A DNA stretch of 64,000 bases from Beggiatoa alba B18LD (GCF_000245015.1 NZ_JH600070.1:2018634-2082633); one strand, 5' to 3'; positions 54,352-63,744 are shown, counted from the stretch's first letter. Numbers and translations: made by a program. The notes: a model not told the origin generated them from the sequence alone.

Positions 54352-55860
54352 ATGACTCCTTATAAACGCTTGGTCGATGGCATAAAAAAAATATTAAAGT
54401 CTTTTGAACCGTCTGAAGTTAAACCGCAGACGGCAATATCTACCATTGTCGATACTCAAACTTCTACGCCTGTCCGCATTCCACGTTCAGCCCATACTTT
54501 GTCACGGAAGCATATTAGTAAATCTGCTTTAAAAGTGTTGTATCAGTTACAAAGTGCGGGATTTCAGGCTTATATTGTGGGCGGTGGTGTTCGTGATGTT
54601 TTGCTGGGTAAACAACCAAAAGATTTTGATGTTGTTACTAATGCGTTGCCTGAACAAGTGAAAGGGGTTTTTCGTAATTGTCGTTTGATTGGTCGTCGCT
54701 TTGTTTTAGCACATGTTTATTTTGGACAAGAAATTGTCGAAGTAGCCACTTTTAGGGCTAGTCATCATCATCAAAGTGAGGGCAATGAGCGGGTTATCGA
54801 AGACGGGCGAATTGTGCGTGACAATATGTATGGCACAACCGTTGATGAGGATGCGAACCGCCGAGATTTTACTTTTAACGCTTTATACTATGATATCAGT
54901 GACTTTTCTATCTTAGATTATGCTAAGGGGATGGCAGATTTAGAGGCGGGCATTGTTCGTTTAATTGGCGACCCGATGTTGCGTTATCAAGAAGACCCTG
55001 TACGGATGTTGCGGGCGGTGCGTTTTGCTGCAAAATTAGATTTTACGATAGAAGCAAGTGCAGCTGAACCGATTCCTCAACTAGGTGGATTATTAGCGGA
55101 TGTCCCTTCTGCCCGCCTTTATGATGAAGTTTTAAAACTGTTTCTCAGTGGTCATGGGTTGAAATCCTTTCGTTATTTGCGCCAATATCACTTATTTGAA
55201 CATTTGTTTCAGCAAACACATGATTGTATGCTTGAAAATCCGAAAGTATTGGCAATGATTGAGCAAGTTTTAAGCAATACCGATGAGCGTGTTGCTAAAC
55301 AACAATCGGTTAATCCTGCATTTTTATTCGCCGCCTTACTTTGGTCGCCGATTCTGCATGTTTTGCCTTATCACCGTGAAGAAGGATTAAGCGAGCAAGA
55401 TTGTCTGATTAATGCGATACAGCGGGTTATGAATAAGCAAGTTAAACAAGTCGCCATTCCGAAGCGTATCAGTGTGACGATGCAAGAGATTTGGTTAATG
55501 CAACCCCGTTTATTGCAACGTAAAAATAAACGTAAGCGTTTATTATTGATTGAACATCCGCGTTTTCGGGCTGCTTATGATTTTCTTGCCTTGCGTGGTG
55601 TTTTAGATGAGGAGGCTCGAGAAGGTGCAGATTGGTGGACACAAGTTTTAAAAAATGAAGCGCAACCTATCGTTAATGCTCACGCGCCTGCACTCCCTCA
55701 TGTTGCTGAAGAAACCCCTGTCGATTTAGAAAAAGAAGAGCTTGCAACAGGGCAAATCACAACCCATCATCCAAATATTCATAAGCAACCACATCATAAC
55801 CGTAGAAAACGCCGTTTTTACCGACGCAAGAACGACAACCCGTCACATACTGAATCATAA
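54352..55860 (+). CDS. pcnB: Poly(A) polymerase I
   Basis: Adds 3' poly(A) tails that mark RNA for decay. 502 residues. After a basic N-terminus, HTLSRKHISKSALKVLYQLQ leads into the nucleotidyltransferase core AYIVGGGVRDVLLGKQPKDFDVVTNALPEQV with the GG...DxD catalytic pattern. VEVATFRAS, DANRRDFTFNALYYD and EDPVRMLRAVRFAAKL follow, matching bacterial PAP rather than CCA-adding enzymes. The C-terminal tail is basic and His-rich (HHNRRKRRFYRRKND). folK begins 7 bp downstream, the usual gammaproteobacterial order. Confidence 0.95.
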   Translation: MTPYKRLVDGIKKILKSFEPSEVKPQTAISTIVDTQTSTPVRIPRSAHTLSRKHISKSALKVLYQLQSAGFQAYIVGGGVRDVLLGKQPKDFDVVTNALPEQVKGVFRNCRLIGRRFVLAHVYFGQEIVEVATFRASHHHQSEGNERVIEDGRIVRDNMYGTTVDEDANRRDFTFNALYYDISDFSILDYAKGMADLEAGIVRLIGDPMLRYQEDPVRMLRAVRFAAKLDFTIEASAAEPIPQLGGLLADVPSARLYDEVLKLFLSGHGLKSFRYLRQYHLFEHLFQQTHDCMLENPKVLAMIEQVLSNTDERVAKQQSVNPAFLFAALLWSPILHVLPYHREEGLSEQDCLINAIQRVMNKQVKQVAIPKRISVTMQEIWLMQPRLLQRKNKRKRLLLIEHPRFRAAYDFLALRGVLDEEAREGADWWTQVLKNEAQPIVNAHAPALPHVAEETPVDLEKEELATGQITTHHPNIHKQPHHNRRKRRFYRRKNDNPSHTES

Positions 55861-55867
55861 GGCGACG

Positions 55868-56362
55868 ATGGAACAATATAGTACCGCTTACATTGGGCTA
55901 GGCAGTAATTTGGCTGAACCTATTCAACAAATACAACAAGCATTACAAACACTAGCAAGCTTACCGCAGACACAACTACGCAAACATTCCTCCCTGTATC
56001 GGAGTAAACCACTCGCAGGAATGGTACAACCTGACTATATCAACGCGGTTGCTGTTTTAGAAACCCAACTCCCCCCCTATCTCTTATTAGAACATCTACA
56101 AACTGTAGAAAATCAACAAGGACGGGTACGCACTGGCGAACGATGGGGGGCGCGTACACTAGATTTAGACATCTTACTCTACGATCAATTACAATCCAGC
56201 GACCCGCGTTTATGTCTGCCACATCTAGGGCTGACCCAACGGGCGTTTGTGTTATACCCGCTCTATGAATGTGAACCTTTACTCACACTCCCAGACGGCA
56301 CAAAATTGGTTACATTATTACAGCATTGTCCGATGGATGGCTTACATAGGATAGAAAACTAA
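55868..56362 (+). CDS. folK: HPPK, 6-hydroxymethyldihydropterin pyrophosphokinase
   Basis: Folate pathway kinase. 164 residues. YIGLGSNLAEPIQQIQQAL, SLYRSKPLAGMVQPDYINAVAVLET, and RTGERWGARTLDLDILLYD carry the pterin and Mg/ATP sites (D-x-D). HLGLTQRAFVLYPL is typical. ATG 55868 follows the pcnB stop by 7 bp; the longer frame from 55742 overlaps pcnB and has no homology-like content. Its stop overlaps the panB start by one base. Confidence 0.96.
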   Translation: MEQYSTAYIGLGSNLAEPIQQIQQALQTLASLPQTQLRKHSSLYRSKPLAGMVQPDYINAVAVLETQLPPYLLLEHLQTVENQQGRVRTGERWGARTLDLDILLYDQLQSSDPRLCLPHLGLTQRAFVLYPLYECEPLLTLPDGTKLVTLLQHCPMDGLHRIEN

Positions 56363-57156
56363 TGCCACGTTTATCACTCAATCACTTTCGCAAATTAAAA
56401 CGCCAAGGCGAAAAATTTGCCTCACTGACTGCTTACGATGCGAGCTTTGCCCGTGTTATAGAAGAAGCGGGAATAGAACTTGTCTTAGTGGGAGATTCAC
56501 TGGGCATGGTGATTCAAGGGCATGAAAGTACGCTTCCAGTCTCCATAGAAGAGATGATTTATCATTCACAACAAGTGCATCGTGGCAGTGATAAAATGCT
56601 CCTCATGGTCGACATGCCTTTTATGAGCTATGCAACCCCAGACACCGCATTACACAATGCCGCCCGCTTAATGCGTGAAGGCTATGCACAAATTGTCAAA
56701 CTAGAAGGGGGAACTTGGCTTGCTGACACCGTCAAACTACTCACAGAGCGCGGTATTCCCGTTTGTGCCCACTTAGGACTGATGCCACAATCTGTCCATC
56801 AACTCGGTGGCTATGTGGTACAAGGACGAGCAGCAGATGATGCAGAACGTTTGCGTCAAGATGCACTCGCATTACAAGCCGCTGGGGCATCTATGCTCTT
56901 ATTAGAATGTATCCCTGGAAAATTAGCAGCAGAAATTACCCAATTATTAACAATTCCTGTGATTGGGATTGGTGCAGGGGCTGACTGTGACGGACAAATT
57001 TTAGTCCTTTATGACATGTTAGGACTCACTGCGAAACCGCCCTCTTTTTCTAAAAACTTTTTATTAGAACAAGCGGATATTCAAGCCGCAATTATATCCT
57101 ACACACAAGCAGTGAAAAATAAGACATTCCCCACCCCAGAGCAAACATTTAGCTAA
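56362..57156 (+). CDS. panB: Ketopantoate hydroxymethyltransferase
   Basis: First committed step to pantothenate and CoA: adds a hydroxymethyl group from methylene-THF to 2-ketoisovalerate. 264 residues. LTAYDASFARVIEEAGIELVLVGDSLGMVIQGHESTLPVSIEEM has the Mg-binding Asp and start of the barrel; PVCAHLGLMPQSVHQLGGYVVQG and PVIGIGAGADCDGQILVLYDMLGL are family blocks. Overlaps folK (TAATG) so translationally coupled. panC/panD are not next, unlike in many relatives. Confidence 0.97.
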   Translation: MPRLSLNHFRKLKRQGEKFASLTAYDASFARVIEEAGIELVLVGDSLGMVIQGHESTLPVSIEEMIYHSQQVHRGSDKMLLMVDMPFMSYATPDTALHNAARLMREGYAQIVKLEGGTWLADTVKLLTERGIPVCAHLGLMPQSVHQLGGYVVQGRAADDAERLRQDALALQAAGASMLLLECIPGKLAAEITQLLTIPVIGIGAGADCDGQILVLYDMLGLTAKPPSFSKNFLLEQADIQAAIISYTQAVKNKTFPTPEQTFS

Positions 57157-57232
57157 TCCCATTTCAGAGAGCGACCCAGACTTAAACCGTCGCTCTCCCT
57201 GCGCAATTATCCCCAAATAACAGCCACATTAT

Positions 57233-57772
57233 TTATTTTTTAGGGCAAGTTGGCACTGTCTGACAACCGCAACCCTGCGCATCAAAAAATGGATAATAAC
57301 CTTTTTCACATTTAAAATTAGTAGTTTGACAGGCATTAATATCATTTAATAAATAACGTCTCCGTGGTTTTAATGCTGTTTCTAATAAATATCCACTGTT
57401 TACGGCTCGCGTCGCTAAAACACCTGTTGTCATTCCTTCACAATCTGTCATATTAATACGCTGACAGCCACAGCCCTGTTGGTCAAAAAAAGGATAAAAT
57501 CCTTCACGGCATTGAAACTCTAACGTTGCACAACCTTGTACATCTGTACTGTAATACGGTGGCGCAGACTTCAGCACCGTTTGAGCTGCCTCACAACCAC
57601 ACCCTTGTGCATCAAAAAAAGGCTGTTGTTGTTCAGGGCAAATAAAGCGCAATGTTTCACACTGTAACGCATCATTACTGATATAAGTACGTTCATCTGC
57701 AATGGCATAACGACCACTGCTAAACACTAACCCTAAAAAAAGTAAAAACAATAAATTTAATCGTATCATCAT
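57233..57772 (-). CDS. Exported Cys-rich protein with three PFFDxQGCGC repeats
   Basis: 179 residues. A signal peptide (about 1-25) is followed by three units of about 28 residues, each of the form C-x-T/L-x-x-F-x-C-x-x-G/Q-x-x-PFFD-x-QGCGC (about residues 38-60, 81-103 and 150-172). Each has four Cys, which suggests disulfide-bonded or metal-binding mini-domains. The family is not one I can name with certainty. It could bind metal or act as an extracytoplasmic structural protein. ATG 57772 is followed at once by another ATG. Confidence 0.72.
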   Translation of the reverse strand: MMIRLNLLFLLFLGLVFSSGRYAIADERTYISNDALQCETLRFICPEQQQPFFDAQGCGCEAAQTVLKSAPPYYSTDVQGCATLEFQCREGFYPFFDQQGCGCQRINMTDCEGMTTGVLATRAVNSGYLLETALKPRRRYLLNDINACQTTNFKCEKGYYPFFDAQGCGCQTVPTCPKK

Positions 57773-58139
57773 GATATTTATTCATTCAGTCCAGAAATTG
57801 AAAAATAGGAAAGAGCTTCAGTGCATGGATGAATCACAAATGTTGAAATGAGCTTGTATCCTTGTTTTTTTAGAACTACTGTTTACTTAGCATGATTTAG
57901 CTCAATAAAACATGAACCCCTATCATAAATAAACGCGCCTATGTCAAGCAAACAAAAACCAAGCATTATCTAAATAGAACCAATTGCACACTGTAAAAAG
58001 ATTTATAGGTTGCCATTCTCTTAAATTTAGCTATCGCCCCTGTTCTATAACTTCTTGAAACCATGTTTTCACTAATTTTTATTATAAAAATACGAATAGA
58101 TTAAATCACGACGCACAACGGTTTGCGGGAGAAAAGGGA
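57773..58139. other. Divergent intergenic region upstream of the hybrid kinase
   Basis: 367 bp, AT-rich, with no plausible gene on either strand. It should contain promoters for the Cys-rich protein (minus) and the hybrid kinase (plus). GGGAGAAAAGGG at about 58128-58139 is the kinase ribosome-binding site. Confidence 0.5.
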
Positions 58140-61100
58140 ATGAAATCTCTCAAGTTTAAATTATCACTAATATCAATAATATTTGTATCAATCAGTGTTT
58201 TAATTGCTATTTATTTACTCAATCGCTCTTATTATCAAACAATGAATATTTTTGCAGAGCGAGCCATTTTACATGCAGAAGAATCTTTTAAAAATTTACA
58301 AAAAAATGATATAGAAAAATTATCAGCAACATTATTAAGTGTTTTAGACAATCCTACCTTTCAAGAAGCCTTTCAACAAAAAGACCGTCATACACTCTAT
58401 AAACTCGCTTCTCCTCTCTTTGAACAATTAAAACATCGTTATCGTATTACACACTGGTATTTTCACCTGCCTGAAGCCTTTAAAACAGTATTTTTACGTG
58501 TGCATAACCCTGATTTATATGGTGATATAATTCAACGTGCAACATATCGTCAATCAGTATTAACAAAAGATTTCGGCATAGGCATAGAGTTGGGCAAAAC
58601 CGCTTTTGCATTGCGTGTGGTACATCCTTATTACATCAATAACACCCTAGTCGGCTATGTAGAATTAGGCGAAGAAATTGATCATTTTCTGGTGGCAATG
58701 AAAGACCAAACAGGGGATGAATACAGTATTTTCGCTTATAAACAATTTATTGATGAACAAGCATGGCAAACGTTACAAAAAAATAAACGTGTCAGAAATA
58801 ACTGGGCAGACAATTCTGATGTGCTCTTGATTGACAGCACAACACAAGATACACAATTGCATGGCGTGAGTGAAAAATTAACGGTATTACCCAATAAAGC
58901 CGTTTCTTTGGGGATAAAAGAGCTAGACAACGGCGAAATTTACGCAACAGGGATTTTTCCCATTTATGATGTATCTCAACAACAAGTAGGCGGTATTTAT
59001 GTATTTCATAATTTAACTAAGCTACATCATTCGTTTTTTTTAACACAATGGCATTTAATTACCTTCGGTATTATCAGCATTATTCTAACTTCTATTGTTT
59101 TATATATTCTGATTAATCATTTTACTAAAGCACCAATTCAACAATTAAAAACCATCTCACAAGCCTTAGAATGCCTAAATAGTGGCGATTTCAACCATCA
59201 AGTTGATGAAAGTTCGTTTCAAGAATTAGGCGAGTTTTCGCGCGTTTTTGAACAAGTACGTTCTAATTTACGAAAAACCATACAAAAACTACGCGCTGAA
59301 ATACAAGAACGTGAAACGACACAAAAACAATTAGAAATGTCACAAACTGAATTAGAGCAACGAGTGATAGACAGAACACGCGCTTTAACCTTAGCAACCA
59401 CCGCCGCAGAACAAGCCCGCGAAAGTGTCGAACTGATTAATCAAGAACTGCGTGAAAGTGAATCATTATTACGCTCTGTTTTAGAAAACTCTGCGTTAGC
59501 GATTGATTTCGTAGATACGAATGGACGATTTTTCGACTGCAACCCCGCCTTTGAACGGTTATTAGGCTATGAACGCAAAGAACTTTTTCGAATGAATTTA
59601 TCAGAAGTTACCTATCCACCTGATATTGATAAATCTGTCGACCAATATAAATCTATGATTGCCGGTGAGTTTGATACATATCAATTAGAAAAACGCTTTA
59701 TTCACAAACAAGGCTATTTAATTTGGGCAACTGTCACGGTTTCTTTAATCCGTGATAAAGATGGCAAGCCTCATTTTGCTGTGGGAATGCTGGAAAATAT
59801 TACCGAACGCAAACGCGGCGAAGAATTATTAAAGGAAAAACTAGCTGTTATATCCAGCTTTAAAGCCTTAGCAGATAATACCAGCGATTTCATCAGCTAT
59901 AGCGATTTATACGGACATATTCAATATATTAACCCCGCGGGGTTGCGAATGATTGGGCGTAATGGTATCAATCCAAAAGATATTTCACTACACGACTATT
60001 TGCCCGAAACGCTCGTTGAACAGTTAGCAGAGGACTATATTCCAACAGCAATAGAACAAGGGATTTGGGCGGGTGAACATTGCTTTCAACAAAGCGATGG
60101 CACATTAATTCCTGTTTCACAAGTCATTATGCCGTTATTAGATGATAATCGCGAATTAATTGGCGTAGGAACAATTGCCCGCGACATTAGCGAACGTAAA
60201 CATATAGAAGAAGAGCTAAAACGTGCTAAAGAACACGCAGAAACGGCAAATAGAGCAAAAAGTGCTTTCTTAGCCAATATGAGCCACGAGTTAAGAACAC
60301 CACTTAATGGTATTTTAGGATACGCCCAAATTTTACAACGTGATAAAACCCTAAGTACGCAACAATTAGACGGAATTAATATTATCCAACGCTCAGGCGA
60401 TTACTTACTGACACTGATTAATGATGTTCTTGATTTATCTAAGATTGAAGCGAATCGTATAGAACTTTACGAAACTGATATTCAATTTGGTGGCTTTTTA
60501 GAAGGAATTACTGATTTATTCAAAATGCGAGCCGCGCAAAAAGGGATTGCCTTTAATTTTTCCGCAATTTCAGTGTTACCTAATACCATTCATAGCGATG
60601 AAAAACGCTTGCGCCAAATACTGATTAATATCATTGGCAATGCGATTAAATTTACAGAAGTCGGTGTCGTTGACTTTATTGTGAGTTTTACCGAATCTCA
60701 ACAACTCTGTTTCACCATTCAAGATACAGGCGTTGGCATTAAAGCAGAAGACTTAAATAAAATTTTTAATCCATTCCAACAAGTCGGCGAAGAAAAATTC
60801 CGCGCAGAAGGAACAGGCTTAGGACTCGCAATTACCAAACGACTGGTTGAAATGATGGGCGGGAATTTAACCGTTAATAGCGAACTCGGACAAGGTAGCT
60901 GTTTTATCATTAATCTCCCTGTTCAACTGGGAAATACAGAAGATTTCTTGCAAAGTGGGGATAAAACACAACAAATTATCGGATTTCAAGAAGCACCAAA
61001 AACAGCACTGATTATTGATAACTTAAAAGAAAACTGTGAAGTGCTGCGTAGCCTACTCAATCCTATCGGTTTTGAAACCTTAGAAGCCTATCATGCCGAA

Positions 61101-61610
61101 GAAGGCTTAACGCTTGCACTGACACATTCACCACACATTATTTTAATGGAAGCCATTTTACCTGAAAAAAATGGGTTATCGTTGATTAAAACCTTTAAAA
61201 CACATCCACATTTACAACAAACGCCACTTGTCGTTATCTCTGCCAGCGTGTTTGAACAAGACCAACACCAATATCAACAAGCAGGTTGTGATGCCTTTAT
61301 TCCTAAACCCATCCATGTAAAAGAACTATTTAATACGGTAGAAAAACTCCTAAATATTCACTGGATATATTCATCTGACGTAAAAACGGTGGCAAATAAC
61401 ATTCCCATTGAAGATATTTGCTTACCAAATCAGCAACAAATACAACGCCTACATGAGTTGGCAATGCTTGGAGATGTCGGCGGGGTACAACAGTATTTAA
61501 CAGAATTAGAAACTGAACCCCAATTGCAAGCCTTTATCTTACGGGCAAGGTCTTTAGCAAAAGAATTTCAACTGGATGAAATCATCGATTTATTAAAAAT
61601 AAATCATTGA
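58140..61610 (+). CDS. Hybrid sensor histidine kinase with a degenerate receiver
   Basis: 1156 residues. Membrane helix about 8-26, a periplasmic double-Cache-like sensor (about 30-300; WYFHLPEAFKTVFLRVHNP), second helix about 305-325, HAMP (about 327-380), coiled coil, PAS 1 (about 447-560), PAS 2 (about 575-690), each followed by a PAC-type end (ENITERKR, RDISERK). H-box NMSHELRTPLNGILGYAQIL has the phospho-acceptor His at 716. ATPase motifs are NIIGNAIKFTE, DTGVGI and GTGLGLAIT. The receiver-like domain (about 957-1080) has IIDNLKEN and LMEAILPEKNG: Glu1004 occupies the phospho-Asp position, with conserved Ser (VISAS) and Lys (PKP). The receiver is probably a non-phosphorylatable output or regulatory module. 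A duplicated-domain secreted protein follows. Confidence 0.92.
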   Translation: MKSLKFKLSLISIIFVSISVLIAIYLLNRSYYQTMNIFAERAILHAEESFKNLQKNDIEKLSATLLSVLDNPTFQEAFQQKDRHTLYKLASPLFEQLKHRYRITHWYFHLPEAFKTVFLRVHNPDLYGDIIQRATYRQSVLTKDFGIGIELGKTAFALRVVHPYYINNTLVGYVELGEEIDHFLVAMKDQTGDEYSIFAYKQFIDEQAWQTLQKNKRVRNNWADNSDVLLIDSTTQDTQLHGVSEKLTVLPNKAVSLGIKELDNGEIYATGIFPIYDVSQQQVGGIYVFHNLTKLHHSFFLTQWHLITFGIISIILTSIVLYILINHFTKAPIQQLKTISQALECLNSGDFNHQVDESSFQELGEFSRVFEQVRSNLRKTIQKLRAEIQERETTQKQLEMSQTELEQRVIDRTRALTLATTAAEQARESVELINQELRESESLLRSVLENSALAIDFVDTNGRFFDCNPAFERLLGYERKELFRMNLSEVTYPPDIDKSVDQYKSMIAGEFDTYQLEKRFIHKQGYLIWATVTVSLIRDKDGKPHFAVGMLENITERKRGEELLKEKLAVISSFKALADNTSDFISYSDLYGHIQYINPAGLRMIGRNGINPKDISLHDYLPETLVEQLAEDYIPTAIEQGIWAGEHCFQQSDGTLIPVSQVIMPLLDDNRELIGVGTIARDISERKHIEEELKRAKEHAETANRAKSAFLANMSHELRTPLNGILGYAQILQRDKTLSTQQLDGINIIQRSGDYLLTLINDVLDLSKIEANRIELYETDIQFGGFLEGITDLFKMRAAQKGIAFNFSAISVLPNTIHSDEKRLRQILINIIGNAIKFTEVGVVDFIVSFTESQQLCFTIQDTGVGIKAEDLNKIFNPFQQVGEEKFRAEGTGLGLAITKRLVEMMGGNLTVNSELGQGSCFIINLPVQLGNTEDFLQSGDKTQQIIGFQEAPKTALIIDNLKENCEVLRSLLNPIGFETLEAYHAEEGLTLALTHSPHIILMEAILPEKNGLSLIKTFKTHPHLQQTPLVVISASVFEQDQHQYQQAGCDAFIPKPIHVKELFNTVEKLLNIHWIYSSDVKTVANNIPIEDICLPNQQQIQRLHELAMLGDVGGVQQYLTELETEPQLQAFILRARSLAKEFQLDEIIDLLKINH

Positions 61611-61732
61611 GTTTTGATAATTCTCCATATTGTAATATTCCAAAAAGCTTTATTTTTTGGCAAATGGCTATATTTTCCACCGTAATGTTGTTACTGGCAT
61701 TTATTTTAATGAAAATGATAAGGAAACTAACA

Positions 61733-62791
61733 ATGCTATCTTACAGAACACCCACCGTTGCTTTCACATTAACGGCATTAGTCACAAGCGTCGCTACCCC
61801 AGTCGCGTGGGCAGATATACCTCAAGGCTTTATTTCTCCTAAACATGAAATCCAACTGCAAAATATGACCCCTGCGGTTAAAAACTTCACCATTCAAACA
61901 CGCGGTTCTGTATTGGTCGAATCCCAATTAAATACCGTGCAACAAATGGTCAGAGACATTATCCGTACCAGTAAAATCAATGTAGTACAAGTTCCTGTTT
62001 CAGGCGAAGCAAATGTAACATCAGGTAGCAAAGTCTATGAAAACTTAGAAATCCTGATTGCTATGACCCGCCCTGAAGCAGATGGAATGCCCTACAAGGT
62101 CGACATCACCTTACAAGAAGCGGGCGCAACCGCAACAACAGAGCCAGCCCAAGCGTTTGACTACGATATCAACAATCCAATGCCATTTAAACAAGCCTTA
62201 CAAGCTTACCTAGTCAAAAACCTGAATTTAACCCCCCTAGATGGTTCTGCCCTACCAGAGCCAACAACACCCAGCACACCCGCAAAAACAACTCCTGTTG
62301 CTGAAAAAGCCATGAGTTCTGCACCTGCAACGCCTGTTGTCAACCAACCCAGCACAACGGCTGTTTATACCGATACCCCTCCTGGCACAGTTTCGGGTAA
62401 AAACGAAGTGCAATTGCAAAATGTTAGCCCCTCAGTAAAATCCATTAACATCAAAACACAAGGGTCTGTACTTGTTCAAGAGCAGTTAAACACCGTTAGC
62501 GACATGGTACGTAGTACGATTCATAACTCTAAATTACGGGTTGAACGTGCAATGGTTTCTGGTGACATGAATGTTGTCTCTGGTGCAAAGGTTTATGAAA
62601 ACTTAGAAATTGTTGTTGCGGTAGAACGTCCTGAAAGTGATGGAAAACCCTATAAAGTCGGGATTACATTACAAGAAGCAGGTGCGTCAGGCACACCCGA
62701 ATTATTTGATTACTATCCTGAAAAAGCTGACGTTTTTAAAACCTCTTTAGAAGCCTATTTAATGAAAAATTTGGACTTACGCCCTCGTTAA
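61733..62791 (+). CDS. Secreted protein with two copies of an unknown domain
   Basis: 352 residues. Signal peptide about 1-27 (AWA-DIP). Two similar domains of about 120 residues: residues about 35-165 and about 222-350. Shared blocks are KHEIQLQNMTPAVKN / KNEVQLQNVSPSVKS, RGSVLVESQLNTVQQMV / QGSVLVQEQLNTVSDMV, VSGEANVTSGSKVYENLEILIA / VSGDMNVVSGAKVYENLEIVVA, and KVDITLQEAGA / KVGITLQEAGA. A Thr/Pro/Ala-rich linker joins them. I do not recognise the family. ATG 61733 with AAGGA upstream is chosen; the open frame extends to 61607, overlapping the kinase stop, but would bury the signal peptide behind a second hydrophobic segment. Confidence 0.65.
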   Translation: MLSYRTPTVAFTLTALVTSVATPVAWADIPQGFISPKHEIQLQNMTPAVKNFTIQTRGSVLVESQLNTVQQMVRDIIRTSKINVVQVPVSGEANVTSGSKVYENLEILIAMTRPEADGMPYKVDITLQEAGATATTEPAQAFDYDINNPMPFKQALQAYLVKNLNLTPLDGSALPEPTTPSTPAKTTPVAEKAMSSAPATPVVNQPSTTAVYTDTPPGTVSGKNEVQLQNVSPSVKSINIKTQGSVLVQEQLNTVSDMVRSTIHNSKLRVERAMVSGDMNVVSGAKVYENLEIVVAVERPESDGKPYKVGITLQEAGASGTPELFDYYPEKADVFKTSLEAYLMKNLDLRPR

Positions 62792-62821
62792 TCATTGCAG
62801 TATCCTTGTTGAACCTCAAAT

Positions 62822-62859
62822 AAAAAAAGGAGCGTGTGAATATACACTCTCCTTTTTTT
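62822..62859 (+). terminator. Intrinsic terminator
   Basis: AAAAAAAGGAGCGTGT pairs with ACACTCTCCTTTTTTT around GAATAT, followed by G. It lies 31 bp after the duplicated-domain gene. Confidence 0.93.
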
Positions 62860-62891
62860 GTCTAATCCTTTTTTGACTTAGCAAACCTTAA

Positions 62892-63301
62892 TAACTTGAG
62901 TTCTGCAAATTATTTTAAAGAAACAATGACTTGTCTGAGTCAGAATTCACAAAATTTTCAGAATTAGCAGAATTAAAAAGCATGATTCATCTTACTTTTT
63001 GGTTTAAGGGTTTTAAATTCCGCTAATTCTGTTAATTCTGAAAATCCTGATTCAGACAATATTTTAATCTTGTCTGGTGAATTCCGATGAAAAACAAGAG
63101 AGTAATCTCTGCCAGACCTGCTAGGTTTTGAAAATCTAGCAGGTCTTTTTTTGTCTGAATCAGAATTCACAGAATTTTCAGAATTAGCAGAATTAAAAAC
63201 ATAATTTTTTATTCTTTTAATTTTCTTGTCTTTTTAATTCTGAAAATTCTGATTCAGACAAGCTGTTGTCTTTTTAAAAGAAACTCGCCGAACTCAAGTT
63301 A
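62892..63301. repeat. Composite 410-bp MITE-like repeat
   Basis: Ends TAACTTGAGTTCTGCAAA and inverse CTCGCCGAACTCAAGTTA. It contains two internal arm pairs: the first half has CAGAATTNN units and inner AACC...GGTT-like hairpin as in 46870 and 53012; the second half has the hairpin core (63115-63145) with TTTTTTT, four 9-bp units and the AT-rich middle as in 6980 and 22962. A spacer with ATTCCGATGAAAAACAAG joins them. Looks like two elements fused at one locus. Confidence 0.85.
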
Positions 63302-63326
63302 TAATACGTTTGCTATATAAACCAAC

Positions 63327-63363
63327 AAAAAACCCCTTTTTTGGATGAAAAAAGGGGGTTTTT
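63327..63363 (-). terminator. Terminator of the rhodanese gene
   Basis: AAAAACCCCTTTTTT and AAAAAAGGGGGTTTTT form a stem 34 bp beyond the rhodanese stop on the minus strand, with T-run after the stem on that strand. Confidence 0.85.
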
Positions 63364-63396
63364 AGGTATTGCTTTAACCAGCTAATATTAAATGAT

Positions 63397-63744
63397 TTAT
63401 TGAATAGTTTCATTTAAGTTCATAGGCTCTACAGGTAAGCCTATTTGTGCCCACGCAACAATACCGCCTTTTAAATTAAAGATGCGTTTATACCCTTTTT
63501 GCATGAGAAACATGCAGGCTTGCCATGAGCGGTTGCCTGTACGGCAATAAATAACAACATCGTCATCTTGAGGAATATCATTGATGCGTAAGGGTAGCAC
63601 TGTGAGTGGCATAGGTTCGCCTTTTGCGATAGAGGCTTGCATCATTTCTTGAGGGGTACGGACATCGATGAGTCTGGGAGGAGTGTCCGATGCTAACCAC
63701 TCGGATAATTCACGAGAATCAATTTCTTTTACTAACATGGTCAT
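63397..63744 (-). CDS. Rhodanese-like sulfurtransferase
   Basis: 115 residues, single rhodanese domain. ELSEWLASDTPPRLIDVRTPQEM and DVVIYCRTGNRSWQACMFLMQKGYKRIFNLKGGIVAWAQIGLPVE give the CH2-type ends and the active-site loop CRTGNRS with catalytic Cys at about residue 68. The loop of six residues after Cys is consistent with a thiosulfate/persulfide sulfurtransferase of the GlpE/PspE class. It may handle sulfane sulfur. lolB follows upstream on the same strand with 32 bp between, but their link is not known. Confidence 0.93.
   Translation of the reverse strand: MTMLVKEIDSRELSEWLASDTPPRLIDVRTPQEMMQASIAKGEPMPLTVLPLRINDIPQDDDVVIYCRTGNRSWQACMFLMQKGYKRIFNLKGGIVAWAQIGLPVEPMNLNETIQ

Noticed and set aside
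62973-63170. 65-codon open frame near the 3' end of the window
   Set aside because: Entirely within the composite repeat; no start signals.
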